DNA of 64,000 bases, from contig OZ252053.1 of the NCBI GenBank assembly GCA_965247965.1, forward strand, positions 1,302,001-1,366,000. The letters run 5' to 3'. Positions 46,287-56,473 of the stretch are shown one piece after another; the first letter of the stretch is position 1, and each line of letters opens with the position of its first letter. Under the pieces are notes generated by a model, which was not told the origin of the DNA, ran no database searches, and worked only from the letters and a program-made list of their open reading frames with translations. The translations under genes were made by a program, and so were the position numbers. The DNA is from UBA7328 sp965247965. GTDB taxonomy: Bacteria > Bacteroidota > Bacteroidia > Chitinophagales > Saprospiraceae.

Positions 46287-47517
46287 TTTTTTTGTAGATG
46301 TTACTAGTCTCGATACCGGAGGTGTCTATCCGATAAACATTGATCTCTTAGACAAATGCGGAAACAAATTCACAAAAACGTGTACGGTTGTAATTGAGAA
46401 AAAGACGTGCAATGCGGATTTGACCAATTTTTCTTTTGAGATAAATAATATACCATCCCAGGATGAATTATGCAATATATCTATTGGTGAAGCAATGGAA
46501 ATAGACTTGGTTGTCAAAACTGAGAGCGATGAAATTATAGATCGTGTAGAATTTTCTTTTAATAATCAAGTGTATAAAGATTCCATTGCCCCATTTATTT
46601 TTTTTATTGATGTTGCTAGTCTAGATACCGGAGGTGTTTATCCGATAAGCATTGATCTCTTAGATAAATGTGGTAACAAATTCACAAAAACTTGTACGGT
46701 GGTAGTTGAGAAAAAGACGTGCAATGCGGATTTTACCTTTATTAATCAAAATGATTTTCGAAGATGCACCATTCTCGATTTGAGTGGAGTCGCGGTGGAT
46801 GTTTCGAATGCGGCTGATTTAGCCAAAATGTCTTTAATGATTGAGGGAGGTACCACAGAACTCATTATTGATTCTCCTCCATATTTCTGGGGTGCCTATG
46901 CAATAGAAAAGTTGTCAAAGAAAACAATTACGACGGGCATTCCAATTTCTGTCAAGCTGACAGATCGATGCGGAGGCAGTATCACTAAGTCCTGCAAATG
47001 GTTCTACTTACCCACGTTAGAGGACTGTGAGGGCAGAAGGCTAGATGTTTTCACCTCTTTCCCTGATGATGAAGTTACCAGGTTTTGTGAAGGGGGGGAA
47101 GGATTGCCTACCGATTCGATCATAATTGATTTTCAAAAATACAGCTACGGCAATAATATCATAAAGGCTTATACCCAGGAAAATACTATACAGGCTGTTT
47201 TTCCCAAAATCCAATTTCTTTTTATTAATACGCCTGAAGAAATAGAATTTATGGATATTTCGAACGAAATTGCTGGCCCAATTGACCATCTAGAAGAAGA
47301 AGAATTATTTGAAATACCTATTGATAATGATTTGGCAATACCGGTAATTGATTCAATAACTTACAAATACATCGAACTTGCCGATTCGTTCACCGGAATT
47401 AACCTAGATTCAGGGGACGTTTTTGATACCCCCATTCCAGATGAGCATGCTGATGAATTTGATGCCCCACCTCCAGAGATTGAACTTGATGTTTCTTATA
47501 TACTACCTGCAGCGTAA
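46285..47517 (+). pseudogene. Extracellular-type repeat protein, cut at both ends
   Basis: Open from the transposon border without a start. Two copies of a module (DVTSLDTGGVYPINIDLLDK then CGNKFTKTCTVVIEKKTCNA; later DVASLDTGGVYPISIDLLDK) of about 100 residues show tandem domain repeats with conserved Cys pairs, likely an adhesin or structural surface protein. The tail is very acidic. The TAA stop at 47515-47517 lies in the IS66 end that starts at 47514, so the 3' end is lost too. Confidence 0.8.
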
Positions 47518-47545
47518 GCGTACTGTAAAGTACACCCTACAATTC

Positions 47546-48595
47546 TTATTCAGTTTCCTGCTGGGCAGTGCTTGTTTCCATTTTCTGTTTTACCCATAGG
47601 TGTGGTAATAGTTGTTCAATTTGATTGTCGGGATGATGGGGTAATCTTTGCATTATGTCGTTGAGCCATTCGATGGGATCGACTTGATTCATTTTGCAAC
47701 AAGCAAGGAGCGAATAAAAGATGGCTCCTCGTTGTGCTGCCTCATGGGAACCGGCAAACAAATAATTCTTTCGGCCTATGGCGATTGGACGTATTGCATT
47801 TTCTATAGGATTGGTGTGGATGAGTTTTTCTCTTTTTGGGCTTGGCTCTCGCTTTTTTGGGAGGCCCTTTTATTTGTACTTCGATGCGGGTTTCGTCAAC
47901 CTGCAAATAGGCTGCACTTAAGACCTTTTCTACCAGCTTGTTGTATAATAAAGTTTCGAGTTTTGAGGCCGATTGTGCCATCCATCCGCACATTGTCGAT
48001 CGTGCAATGGTGATACCCAAACGTTTCAGCCGACCGATAATGCGGTATAAAGGCAGGTGATCTACATATTTTTCTATTATTATCTTGGATAGCAGCGACT
48101 CGTCAGCTATGCACTTGTCTATGAATCGTTTGGGCATCCGAGCAATCTGTACAATAGTCGGCTCGGTTGGATCTTGATCTGTTGTGGGCGGAGCATATTT
48201 GGGACGCACTATTACCTTGACGGTGAGTTTTGCAGGACTATAAGCCAAAGTTTCTGTGCGCTGTTCTCCTATCTTGATCATATCGGTCGTGTCTACGTCC
48301 GGTTCAATGACCTGTTCTTCCCTTTCCAGATGTTCGGGCAATACCAATCGAGCTGGTTTTTCCTTGCGCTTCCTATTTTTACGATCATGGGCGGGTACAT
48401 GGGTAGTAGCGGGCGCTTCAATCGGTTGCTCTATTTGGCCAAACAGCGAAAGTTGATCTGGTGGCGCAATGTTCGAAATATACCGTTCGCTCTTTGCCCC
48501 GAAAACCATCCGTTTCAGATTTTCTAACTGAAACTTTAAATCCTCAATTTGAGTGTTTGCTTCTTTTTTGAAAGTGGCAAATTCTACTTCTAAGA
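47546..48595 (-). pseudogene. IS66 TnpC transposase with internal deletion and frame break
   Basis: N-terminal half is normal: FKKEANTQIEDLKFQLENLK, RMVFGAKSERYISNIAPPDQ, ARMPKRFIDKCIADESLLSK, GRLKRLGITIARSTMCGWMA, and LQVDETRIEVQIKGPPKKA with the first Asp. It then jumps, in another frame, to IHTNPIENAIRPIAIGRKNY, LFAGSHEAAQRGAIFYSLLA, the C-terminus around the catalytic Glu. About 150 residues between are missing. The start codon is unclear; reading begins near 48595. Confidence 0.87.
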
Positions 48596-48874
48596 GATGG
48601 TGTTTTTGTATCTCGATGTACCTTGGGGCATTACCAGCCGATTCCCGTTTGGATAGTGCAACTCAATCTCTAAGTTTGTTGCGAACCTATCCACCTCCAA
48701 GGCAACAAATCTGTGTGAGAATTCACCGCCCAATCCCCTGCACAATTTCCTGCGCCAATAATCCAGAGTGGGCATCTTGATACCACGCTCTACACAAAAG
48801 GTTCGCTTTGTACCCTCATAGGTCGAATAGGCATCCACTATCGGACGCATTTCTGTGGATGTTCTTTGTGTCAT
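48590..48874 (-). CDS. IS66 TnpA-like accessory protein
   Basis: 94 residues: TYEGTKRTFCVERGIKMPTL, DYWRRKLCRGLG and FATNLEIELHYPNGNRLVMP, the usual pattern of IS66 Orf1 (HTH plus a C-terminal YPNG strand). TnpB, which normally separates it from TnpC, is absent, either lost or natural to this subgroup. The element is inactive because TnpC is deleted. Confidence 0.75.
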   Translation of the reverse strand: MTQRTSTEMRPIVDAYSTYEGTKRTFCVERGIKMPTLDYWRRKLCRGLGGEFSHRFVALEVDRFATNLEIELHYPNGNRLVMPQGTSRYKNTIS

Positions 48875-49089
48875 TTTTTTTGAACTTTGTTGAACACCAA
48901 AGTTAGGGCGGGCTCCGGGTGATGGGCAAGATGTAGTTCACAGTACGCTTACACTACTGGTTGCCAAGGAGTAATCGTGCTAACCTCTCTTACTGACCAT
49001 GAATCCCACGCATAGCTAAGTCCATAAATAAAGAGTATAATTACAAAAGGAAAGAAAAATATAATGTAGTTAATTACCATTAAAATTTC

Positions 49090-50622
49090 GTAACTACTCA
49101 GGTACCAAACAATGCTTTTGAGTAGGGAGTTTGGCAATGCAGTAAAGATAGGCCAAAACATTGAGCTCTCTTTTTTTTAATGTATCGATGCAGGAACGCA
49201 AGACACAAAATATATTCTGACCCGATTTAAACTGTCCTGAGACCTTTAGTTTTACTTTTACATTTCTTATTGCCCTTTCTGAAGAATTGTTGTCCGGTGG
49301 GACTTCAGAATTGTATAAAAAGGGAAAGATGTAATTCCTGTTTTTTAACATTGATTTTTGAAAAGAATGAGTTTTTGGGAATTCGGTTTTTTCGATATGC
49401 CTTAACAGTAGCCGATCAAGCCTTTTTTCCAATTTATAGGCATCCTTTTGGTTGGTTTGAAAGGTTTGAGTTTGTTCTGTTCTTTTTCGCAAGGCTAAAG
49501 CATGTTCTAACAAGGACTTAAATTGGCTGGCCCAAACTTGGTTTTCCGATTCTTCCAAAAATATGAGGTCTCTCAATAAGTGAGCTATGCATAATTGTTT
49601 GGATTTGGATTTCATTTTCAGTTGTGCTGCCCAGCGGTCTGACCCTATTGTAGCGTGGGACAAGTGATCGCCAATTATTTGCTGGACACTTATAAATCCT
49701 CGACTTTCAGTGGCTTTTATGTAAGTGTTTTTCATATTTTGCCACACCCATACCCACCATTTGTCGCCATTTACTTTAGCAGATGTTTCGTCCGAACCGA
49801 CGTAAGTCGATGAAAAGATTTGTTGGAGTATAGCATGGTATATGGGTCGAGCCTTTTGGGCTGCTTTTTTCAATAAGTTCTGTACACTTCCCTCACTGAT
49901 GGGCAAGTGAAATATATCTTTGAACAACTGGGTCATTCTTTGGAAGGGAAGATAATGGAAAACGCTAAAATAGCTGACCAGTGCTATGACGCTGCTACCA
50001 TATTGGATCGGTGCTTTTACCCCTTGGGGAAAACTACCTTTTTGAAGATGACCACACCGCCCGCACTGGCATCCATACTGCTGATATTCAATGTATCTGG
50101 GGCGTATCGAAGGTATTTCTACTATTTGTCTTTTCGATACCAATTGTTGCTTTTCCTGATCAATTGTGTCCCCACATTTTGAACAGTAATCACTTTTTAC
50201 TATGTGCTTTTCATCAGGATTATCTGTCATTGCAAGATAATGACCCTTATGACCCTTTTGTCCTCCTGATTTACGTCCTGTTTTCTTACGCAGACTTTTT
50301 TTCTCATGTGTTGACTTGTCTTGGCTTGGTGGGTTGTGGCTGTTGTGGCTGTCTTTTTTAACCTCTTTTTTGGCCAGTTGGCTAAGGACTAATTCCAGTT
50401 TTTCGCGAAGTTCTCTAATCTCTTGGCATAGAATTTTATTCTCTTCACGCAAAAACTTATTCTCCTTTCGAAGAAGTTGGTTTTCTTTTTCCAGTTTTGT
50501 TAGTCGTGATTCGATAATAGTCCAATTTATCCGGCCCTATTATCTTTAGTTCGAGTTGGATTGTCCTATAACTCTTTTTACTCCATTATTATTATTCGTT
50601 ATATTACCTCCTGAGTAGTTAC
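49090..50622 (-). mobile_element. Complete IS66-family element in dctQ
   Basis: Inverted ends GTAACTACTCAGG at both sides and an 8-base target duplication AAAATTTC (49082-49089, 50623-50630), as expected for IS66. Single-gene (TnpC-only) type. The fragment at 34214-35037 is a truncated relative. Confidence 0.93.
49094..50452 (-). CDS. IS66-family transposase (TnpC-only type)
   Basis: 452 residues, complete. Coiled-coil start (REENKILCQEIRELREKLEL), basic linker (GRKSGGQKGHKGHY), zinc-binding CSKCGDTI ... CQCGRCGHLQKGSFP, then the catalytic domain: FSSTYVGSDETSAKVNGDKW (D), IGSDRWAAQLKMK (D), VPPDNNSSERAIRNVKVKLK (E). No disruption, probably active. Confidence 0.95.
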   Translation of the reverse strand: MREENKILCQEIRELREKLELVLSQLAKKEVKKDSHNSHNPPSQDKSTHEKKSLRKKTGRKSGGQKGHKGHYLAMTDNPDEKHIVKSDYCSKCGDTIDQEKQQLVSKRQIVEIPSIRPRYIEYQQYGCQCGRCGHLQKGSFPQGVKAPIQYGSSVIALVSYFSVFHYLPFQRMTQLFKDIFHLPISEGSVQNLLKKAAQKARPIYHAILQQIFSSTYVGSDETSAKVNGDKWWVWVWQNMKNTYIKATESRGFISVQQIIGDHLSHATIGSDRWAAQLKMKSKSKQLCIAHLLRDLIFLEESENQVWASQFKSLLEHALALRKRTEQTQTFQTNQKDAYKLEKRLDRLLLRHIEKTEFPKTHSFQKSMLKNRNYIFPFLYNSEVPPDNNSSERAIRNVKVKLKVSGQFKSGQNIFCVLRSCIDTLKKRELNVLAYLYCIAKLPTQKHCLVPE

Positions 50623-51002
50623 AAAATTTCTTGCCCTCGGGGTGACAAAAATTTATCCGGCAATATTGAAATCCTTACATGAGCACCTTTGTGTAGCGTG
50701 TATGCCCAACATAGGGTAATTATCCCCGCATACAGTTGTGTCTCAACATCGTATGCCCATATAATTGGTGAATTAAATACAGATCTTGCAATAACATCTA
50801 TACATGTTATGAACACAAGAATAACAATAGGATATATCACAATCCTTTGAAGACGACTTATAAAATCAAGTACCCTTGTAATTTTCTCAAAGTGGCCTTT
50901 TACACTCATTGAGTTGTATCTTTATTTTTTGTGGGAAACCAAACCATCATAGCTCCTTCCGAGCGTCCCACTTTGATTTGATGCCCTGAAGTTAATCATC
51001 AG

Positions 51003-51336
51003 TTAATCTAGCTTATTTAGGTGAAATTTAATTTCTTCTTTGATAATTCTTCCCAGAACTCTGGTTTTCCATTCAAAATTGGGTAGCATTTGATCCAATT
51101 TCTTACTGTCACTTTCTAATTCATCTATAATGGAAATATAGATATTTGAGATTTCAGATTTTTTGGATCGATTCTCATTCCAATTATTAATCTGCAATGC
51201 AATCAATACCGCGTAACGCGGCACGAGTTATACCAATAACCACAAAAGCCACCTCACCTATTGCATAAAGGAGGTATTTCCTAGCTGAACCTGATTCAAT
51301 AAATGACCTTCTTATTTTCCTAAGGAATGTGAGCAT
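51003..51336 (-). pseudogene. DUF6090-like membrane protein, disrupted by a 22-bp insertion
   Basis: ATG 51336 opens MLTFLRKIRRSFIESGSARK, YLLYAIGEVAFVVIGI, the typical start of DUF6090-type proteins. The 22-bp sequence then breaks the frame. Without it the reading is VVIGILIALQINNWNENR, exactly the family signature, followed by ISIIDELESDSKKLDQM. The end at 51003 comes early against the usual length of about 240 residues, so a second lesion or junction is likely. Function of the family is unknown. Confidence 0.87.
51207..51230 (+). repeat. 22-bp TA-flanked insertion sequence, copy 4 (in DUF6090-like gene)
   Basis: TA, CCGCGTAACGCGGCACGAGT, TA, in reverse orientation relative to the host gene. 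This is the only copy outside a transposon, so the element is not just a passenger of IS sequences. Confidence 0.93.
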
Positions 51337-51377
51337 CCATTAAAAGTACATAATGGCGAAGAATTGAAAATGAACTA

Positions 51378-52645
51378 GTGTTCAGTCAAATTATATAGTC
51401 TGGGTAAAGATTTTTTAGTTTAATGCGCGCATCACTCGTTGTAAATTGCCAATCTACTCCTTTTTGGTTTTTGTTTCTGTACCCATACCAGGCTTTGGTT
51501 TGTTTTTTGAGTTGTTCTTCATCTGACATTCTACTTTTCAAACCACACCGTGTTAATACGCTCAATTCACATTCTGCAATATTGAGCCAGGAAGCATGTG
51601 CCGGTGTGCGAACAACTTCTATCTTTTTCACTATGTTTCGGGCTCTGGGGGCAGGCATAATTTCATATAAGGTACTTAATTTATGTGCACTTAAATTGTC
51701 CTCTACCAATGTGATTTTGTTAGCAGCGCTATATGTTTTTTCTACTAAGTTCATGATGATTTTTGCGTAAGTCTGACTATTGTGATTATCCTCAATATGT
51801 ACTTCTCTGTATTCTCCTAAGGGTTCTACGATCATGTACATACTTTTTACTCCTTCTCTTTTATACTCATAGTCTTGATGTAATATACCCTTTGAATCCA
51901 TATAGCTTTTCTTTGTTTCACTTATGATCTGTTTAGGGGACTCATCTAAACAGATTACTGGATGAGTCGGGTCATATGGTCGTTCATATACATCTAATAC
52001 CGCTTCCATTTTATGAACAAAATCTGCTCCTTTCTTTGGCATTATCCAACCTTTGACTCGCCAGGGTTTAATTTTGTTTTTTTTAGTATCTGCCGTATAG
52101 ATTCATGACTGATGCTTTCTACATATTCCAATTCTACCATCTTATCAGCCAATAATCGTAAACTCCACCCTGAATGACCATCAGGAACTTCTTCACATCT
52201 TAAGGATAGTAAATGGCTTTCTACCCGACCGTCAAATATCTTTTCTTTTACATATTCTCTTTTCTTTCCATATAGCGCTGCTTCAAATCCGTGTTCCACA
52301 AATCTTTTTCGCATTCGCTCTATTCCATTTATCGTCATTCCATAGGCAATTTGAATCTTTTTATCTGTCCAATGCTTATCTCCATTCTCATCTGAGGCCA
52401 ATAATATATAACTCCGCTTGGTCCTAATTGACTTACTATTGGGTATGCTTATTATTCGCTCTAATTCACTACGCTCTTCTTCGGTTAAGGTTACTTTGTA
52501 AAATTTTGCCATGATTCTTTTTTTTGTTCATTAATCAAGGCTCTATATTCTCTTTTTGATCAGGTGGTCACTCTAATCTTTATGCAAAACAACATTCGAA
52601 GTTACTTTATTCTTTTTACCCAGATTTATGCGCTTGACTGAACAC
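51378..52645 (-). mobile_element. IS630-family insertion sequence
   Basis: Inverted ends GTGTTCAGTCAA at both sides, bordered by TA (51376-51377, 52646-52647), the target duplication of IS630. Two reading frames for one transposase. Inserted in DNA of unknown function between the DUF6090-like gene and the cupin gene. Confidence 0.9.
51386..52512 (-). CDS. IS630-family transposase in two frames
   Basis: Frame 1 (52512-52042, 156 codons): HTH domain (TLTEEERSELERIISIPNSK, HSGWSLRLLADKMVELEYVE). Frame 2 (52042-51386): DDE domain (HPVICLDESPKQIISETKKS, ITLVEDNLSAHKLSTLYEIM, TPAHASWLNIAECELSVLTR). In frame 2 the expected joining residues KPWRVKGWIMPKKGADFVHK are readable just after an A-run at 52075-52083, which points to programmed frameshifting. 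The TAATG overlap at 52042 could allow re-initiation instead. Confidence 0.9.
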
Positions 52646-52647
52646 TA

Positions 52648-53241
52648 GGTTGGCAGTAACATTAAAGGTTCGTTTTTTGTTACCCCAGAATTTATCGAAA
52701 AATATTACTGACCTACTTAAAAATCAATCAATATTCATTTCTATCATCCCAAAACATCAATGAACACCGACCAAATTCATCTAAGTAACATAAACTGGTT
52801 ACAATAATCAAAGTAATATTACCTCTCAGGCATACCGTTTTATGTAACATACAGAAGGCTTAAATTCTGCTGTCCATAATTGATGTTGACATACTATTAA
52901 GGAGCGAATATTTTCTATTTGTGTGGATTAAGAGGATCACTAATTGGACACTTAAGGGAATGATATAAAAATATGATATCATGCAGCGCAACTTATGGTC
53001 ACCGTTTCATCACTTACTCATGGATGCGTTCCATCTCTGACATTTACCGTAAAAGCACAGGCACCGAAGTCTCATGGGTATCCTACCTCTCTTGTTACAC
53101 TGGCAGACCACATAAAGGTTGCCAGACTCGATAGGGAACTGTTGCAAAGGCAAGTAGCTGGTATCAATTTTTTTTTTTTGATTTGCCGGATAATATGTCA
53201 TATATTGTTAATAATGCCGTTATTGGCAGTAAATATATGTT
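52648..53241. other. 594-base stretch without a supported gene
   Basis: AT-rich up to about 52990, then a patch to about 53160 of more even composition with open frames on both strands but no recognisable protein. A 12-T run is at 53169-53180. Possible debris of a lost gene; nothing firm. Confidence 0.4.
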
Positions 53242-53664
53242 ATGGCCAAGTTTACTGAATTCAAGGGATATCAGGATGATAAGCCACCCACTGTTCCGAA
53301 GCCAAAGACACCGCCCGATCCAATGATCGTCACAGTGCAGGAGGGCGTTCCGGTGGTGTATCCAGGTTGCCATGGTGCGGCGGTACGCGTCGTGCACCCC
53401 GTCAATCCCAAGGCACCTTCAAAAAACCAAGGGTTGGTTATGTTTTATCTGCCTCCGCACGCGGTACTTGATCCGGGTAGCCACGAGACCGAGGAGACGT
53501 ACGTCATCCTCGAGGGAGAAGGTGAAATGACTTTCGCTCGGGACAAGCAAAGAGTCAAGCGAGGCGACTTCGTCTACCTGCCACCTTGGTGCGTGCATGG
53601 CATCGAGAACACTGGCGTCGAACCTCTTGTTGTATTGATCTGCACCTCACCACCTAACCCGTGA
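53242..53664 (+). CDS. Cupin-domain protein
   Basis: 140 residues with one cupin barrel: LPPHAVLDPGSHETEETYVI (metal-binding H...E pattern), LEGEGEMTFARDKQRVKRGD, FVYLPPWCVHGIENTGVEPL with the last His. Small cupins of this type act as isomerases or sugar-acid binding proteins. The gene is richer in G and C than its surroundings, suggesting transfer. Its end is 30 bases from the convergent oxidoreductase gene. Confidence 0.87.
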   Translation: MAKFTEFKGYQDDKPPTVPKPKTPPDPMIVTVQEGVPVVYPGCHGAAVRVVHPVNPKAPSKNQGLVMFYLPPHAVLDPGSHETEETYVILEGEGEMTFARDKQRVKRGDFVYLPPWCVHGIENTGVEPLVVLICTSPPNP

Positions 53665-53693
53665 AATTAGCCGCAAAAATTCCAATGCCATTT

Positions 53694-55409
53694 CTACCCC
53701 TGCACATCCAATATCTGCCCCAACTCCAACAGTTTCATCCTCAGCTTAGAATAATCCACCTCCTGAATTGTTATCCCCTCCTCTATCGCCAAATGAGCCG
53801 CAACACCAGCAGATTCTCCCAAAATCATCCATACAGGCTCCATCCTCAGCGATGTCATTACAATATGACTTGCCGAACAGCAAACGGGTACGATAAGATT
53901 GGAACACTCATTTTCAAACGGAGTTATGGATCGGTACGGAATCTTGTAGATTCCCGCACCAGGTGAAATAAAAAGATCGCCCTCTTCACTGGTATTGCGC
54001 AGACCGTCACCAATATATACAATGGAAAGTTCGCCTCCACTCAAAGCAATTTTGCCGTTGTTTGCAATCGTAGCAAAAGGAAAATCATCCAGGCCGTATG
54101 AAGCCAGTCCCACTGAATCATATGGATCTTTTTTGCGTTCCATATCATCTTGAGTCACGACGTACGACGAAACCATCCGCCTCGCTTCACGGACGTAGAG
54201 ATGATGAGACCAACCCTCTGTTTCTTCGAAATCACCCATACTTAATCCTGCATTGACAGCAGTTTCTTTCATGTCTTGTGGGACGGATGGATCCGTGCGC
54301 AGAAAATGAGCAAGATTGCGGACGTAATCCTGGTGAAATTGCCAGATCCGCGACCTGGTTTCCCAATTGCCGTCCGGGTAATCCATATTGCTGCCGAATA
54401 CGGTATGGGTCAACAGGCACCTTTTAGCATTGTTGTTAAATGGGCCGTATTTCCCTGTATCTCCCCATGTGCTGTAATTGTCCAAGATGTACTTCATGCA
54501 CCGGTCCTTGGTCATGTTTATGCCTTTGGCAAAACCGCGTCTGAACATCTCGAACATATGCGGATCGTAGGAATCGGTCGGAGTCAGCGGATGGCGAGCG
54601 CCTTCAAATTTCCATTCATATCGGAAGCAGTAGCCCATCGTGAGTTTGTCTGCACTCCCGAACGGGCCGATTTCGATGTCCTGGAGTAAGGGCAAAAGGC
54701 CGCTTTCAGGGACTCCAGGTTTTAGATAAGGATTGATGTCGTATTCTAGTAATATCGGTCGAACACCTGCCAGTGATTCCCCATATTGTTCGGTGGATTC
54801 GCGCCCGTACGTATAAGAAACACCGGTCATAACCATAAGATCGCCTTCATACGAACAGTCAATGAAGATCTTCGAATTGATGGTTATCGCATTCGCTTTG
54901 AGTGGCTTAGCAAGCGGAATGCCTGTCTTGCCAGGCGGTGCGTAATCCAGGTCAATTGATTGAATTCGATTTTCTGTTTTATGCACGTTACCCAGGCGAT
55001 GTTCGTAAACCACCTTGACTTCGTGTTTTTTTACTATCTCCTTGAATCGATCGTGGTAGTCCTTGTTGCCAAATCTTTCTTCCGAATGATCGGATATGCC
55101 TTTTCCCGGACGACCCAAAAGCACCCTGCTCGACCCACCTACTGCAGTAGGACGGCCCCAATCGATCTCATCTATTCCGCCTCCGCACATTCCGCCAAGC
55201 CATCTGCTCTGTTCTACAATAATCACTGAGCGGCCTCTTTGAGCAGCGGCTACGGCAGCCATTATTCCACTTGCATTGCCAGTGTAGATGCAGACGTCGG
55301 CATTTAAAATCGGCTTTGAACTTTCATTGAGCTTGCAGCTAATGGGGTTTGTGGCTAAAGCGGCGCTTCCGGCTGTTAGGGCGAGGAATTCTCTTCTGTT
55401 GAGTGACAT
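53694..55409 (-). CDS. Exported FAD-dependent oxidoreductase
   Basis: 571 residues. Twin-arginine-like leader (NRREFLALTAGSAALATNP). FAD domain: VCIYTGNASGIMAAVAAAQR (the usual GxGxxG is altered), GRSVIIVEQSRWLGGMCGGG, IFIDCSYEGDLMVMTGVSYT, GNWETRSRIWQFHQDYV, and a late VPVCCSASHIVMTSLRMEPV, MILGESAGVAAHLAIE. PF12831-type enzymes are frequent in polysaccharide and sugar-acid catabolism loci. Complete, with a truncated relative at 37738-38186. Confidence 0.87.
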   Translation of the reverse strand: MSLNRREFLALTAGSAALATNPISCKLNESSKPILNADVCIYTGNASGIMAAVAAAQRGRSVIIVEQSRWLGGMCGGGIDEIDWGRPTAVGGSSRVLLGRPGKGISDHSEERFGNKDYHDRFKEIVKKHEVKVVYEHRLGNVHKTENRIQSIDLDYAPPGKTGIPLAKPLKANAITINSKIFIDCSYEGDLMVMTGVSYTYGRESTEQYGESLAGVRPILLEYDINPYLKPGVPESGLLPLLQDIEIGPFGSADKLTMGYCFRYEWKFEGARHPLTPTDSYDPHMFEMFRRGFAKGINMTKDRCMKYILDNYSTWGDTGKYGPFNNNAKRCLLTHTVFGSNMDYPDGNWETRSRIWQFHQDYVRNLAHFLRTDPSVPQDMKETAVNAGLSMGDFEETEGWSHHLYVREARRMVSSYVVTQDDMERKKDPYDSVGLASYGLDDFPFATIANNGKIALSGGELSIVYIGDGLRNTSEEGDLFISPGAGIYKIPYRSITPFENECSNLIVPVCCSASHIVMTSLRMEPVWMILGESAGVAAHLAIEEGITIQEVDYSKLRMKLLELGQILDVQG

Positions 55410-55575
55410 TTTGGTTTCATTTTAATGTGAATAGATCGCGGCTCATGGCATGACCTGGCCATGAAGAATTTATCAAATCAAAATGAAAATAAAAATTGAA
55501 ATGAAAATATCGCTAGGTTCAGCGTCTGGTCGGCATTGTAATTTTGATTGAAATTGATATTGAAATTTTGATCTC

Positions 55576-56358
55576 TTACCTTCCTTTCCAAACCGGCTTC
55601 CTTTTTTCTACGAAGGCAAGTGGCCCCTCTCGGGCGTCTTCGGATTGGAAAACTTTTGCGTTGCCCTCATCTGTAAGTCTGATTAATTCTTCTTCTGCCC
55701 GGTCATAGGTCAGTCGCGCCACCTTTAGACTTTCGATAACAGCCAAAGGCGCATTATCCGCGATGGTTTGGGCCAATGCAAAAGCCTTATCCATAAGCTT
55801 TTCGTGGGGAACTAATTTGTTGATCATTCCATATTGTATAGCACGCTCAGCGGAAAATCGACCACCGGTCGCTATCACTTCCATGGCGATTGCCCTCGGC
55901 AATGCTCTTGGCAGACGGTACATTCCACCGGCACCCGCAATAATACCCCTAGTCACTTCAGGTAAGCCAAAAACTGCTTTCTCAGAGGCCACGATCATAT
56001 CGCAAGTGAGCGCGAGTTCTAGTCCACCTGCTAGTGCAAAACCGCCAACTGCCGCTATCCACGGCTTGTCTCTTTTGTGGTATACAAAACCTCCAAAACC
56101 GCCATCCGGAGTGCCGAGCTCTGAGCCTCTTCCCTGGCTTATCATCTTAAGATCGGCTCCAGCTGAAAATGCAATTTCTCCACTTCCTGTGAGAACAACT
56201 ACCCGTATATCCGGATCTGCTTCGGTTTGCTTAACAATAGCGTCCATGCCTTTTGCGACTTGGTCGTTGACCGCATTTCTTGCCTCTGGGCGATTTAAAG
56301 TTACCAATGCTATATGATCGGTCTTCTTTTCTAATAGGACTGCTTTTTTGTCTGACAT
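55576..56358 (-). CDS. Enoyl-CoA hydratase/isomerase family protein
   Basis: 260 residues, crotonase fold. Oxyanion-hole motifs IAFSAGADLKMISQGRG (about residue 62) and AVGGFALAGGLELALTCDMI (about 103); the catalytic acid lies in FGLPEVTRGIIAGAGGMYRL. C-terminus FVEKRKPVWKGR is typical (EKR.P.W.G.). Acts on CoA thioesters, for example hydration of 2-enoyl-CoA. Placed between sugar-acid genes; the substrate cannot be fixed from sequence. Confidence 0.92.
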   Translation of the reverse strand: MSDKKAVLLEKKTDHIALVTLNRPEARNAVNDQVAKGMDAIVKQTEADPDIRVVVLTGSGEIAFSAGADLKMISQGRGSELGTPDGGFGGFVYHKRDKPWIAAVGGFALAGGLELALTCDMIVASEKAVFGLPEVTRGIIAGAGGMYRLPRALPRAIAMEVIATGGRFSAERAIQYGMINKLVPHEKLMDKAFALAQTIADNAPLAVIESLKVARLTYDRAEEELIRLTDEGNAKVFQSEDAREGPLAFVEKRKPVWKGR

Positions 56359-56473
56359 AAAATTGTTGATTGTTAATTATTGATTATTTATTTTGTCTGG
56401 TTCTTTCTTCACCGGTCGTCGAATGTCCGTTTGATCGTACAATTAACTCAAGTTGCGAACTATCATAAAACCA

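Larger units (their letters stand above)
47514..48952 (-). mobile_element. IS66-family element with internal deletion and mismatched flanks
   Basis: Ends GTAAGCGTACTGTAAAGTAC (left) and GTAAGCGTACTGTGAACTAC (right, reverse strand). Left flank is a surface-protein gene, right flank a TRAP permease gene; no 8-base duplication (CCTGCAGC against ACTACTGG). It retains a TnpA-like gene and a shortened TnpC. A different IS66 from that at 49090. Confidence 0.85.
48953..50909 (-). pseudogene. TRAP transporter small permease (DctQ), split by IS66
   Basis: N-terminal part 50909-50623: ITRVLDFISRLQRIVIYPIV, FITCIDVIARSVFNSPIIWA and LCWAYTLHKGAHVRISILPD, with DctQ helices. The complete IS66 at 49090-50622 interrupts it after RGQEIL. 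The rest (MVINYIIFFFPFVIILFIYG; YAWDSWSVREVSTITPWQPV) continues at 49081-48953 until a second IS66 cuts it off. One AAAATTTC copy removed, the reading frame joins perfectly. DctQ partners DctM and DctP for sugar-acid uptake; both are absent here. Confidence 0.9.

Noticed and set aside
13119..51230. The 22-base inserts as translational bypass or frameshift signals
   Set aside because: They occur in both orientations relative to the genes and in different codon phases, so no common ribosomal mechanism could skip all four.
51207..51230. The 20-mer as a cDNA-library or sequencing adaptor (it contains GGCACGAG)
   Set aside because: Not excluded, but a duplicated TA at four independent sites and a sequence variant in one copy fit natural insertion better; kept as the main alternative to test.
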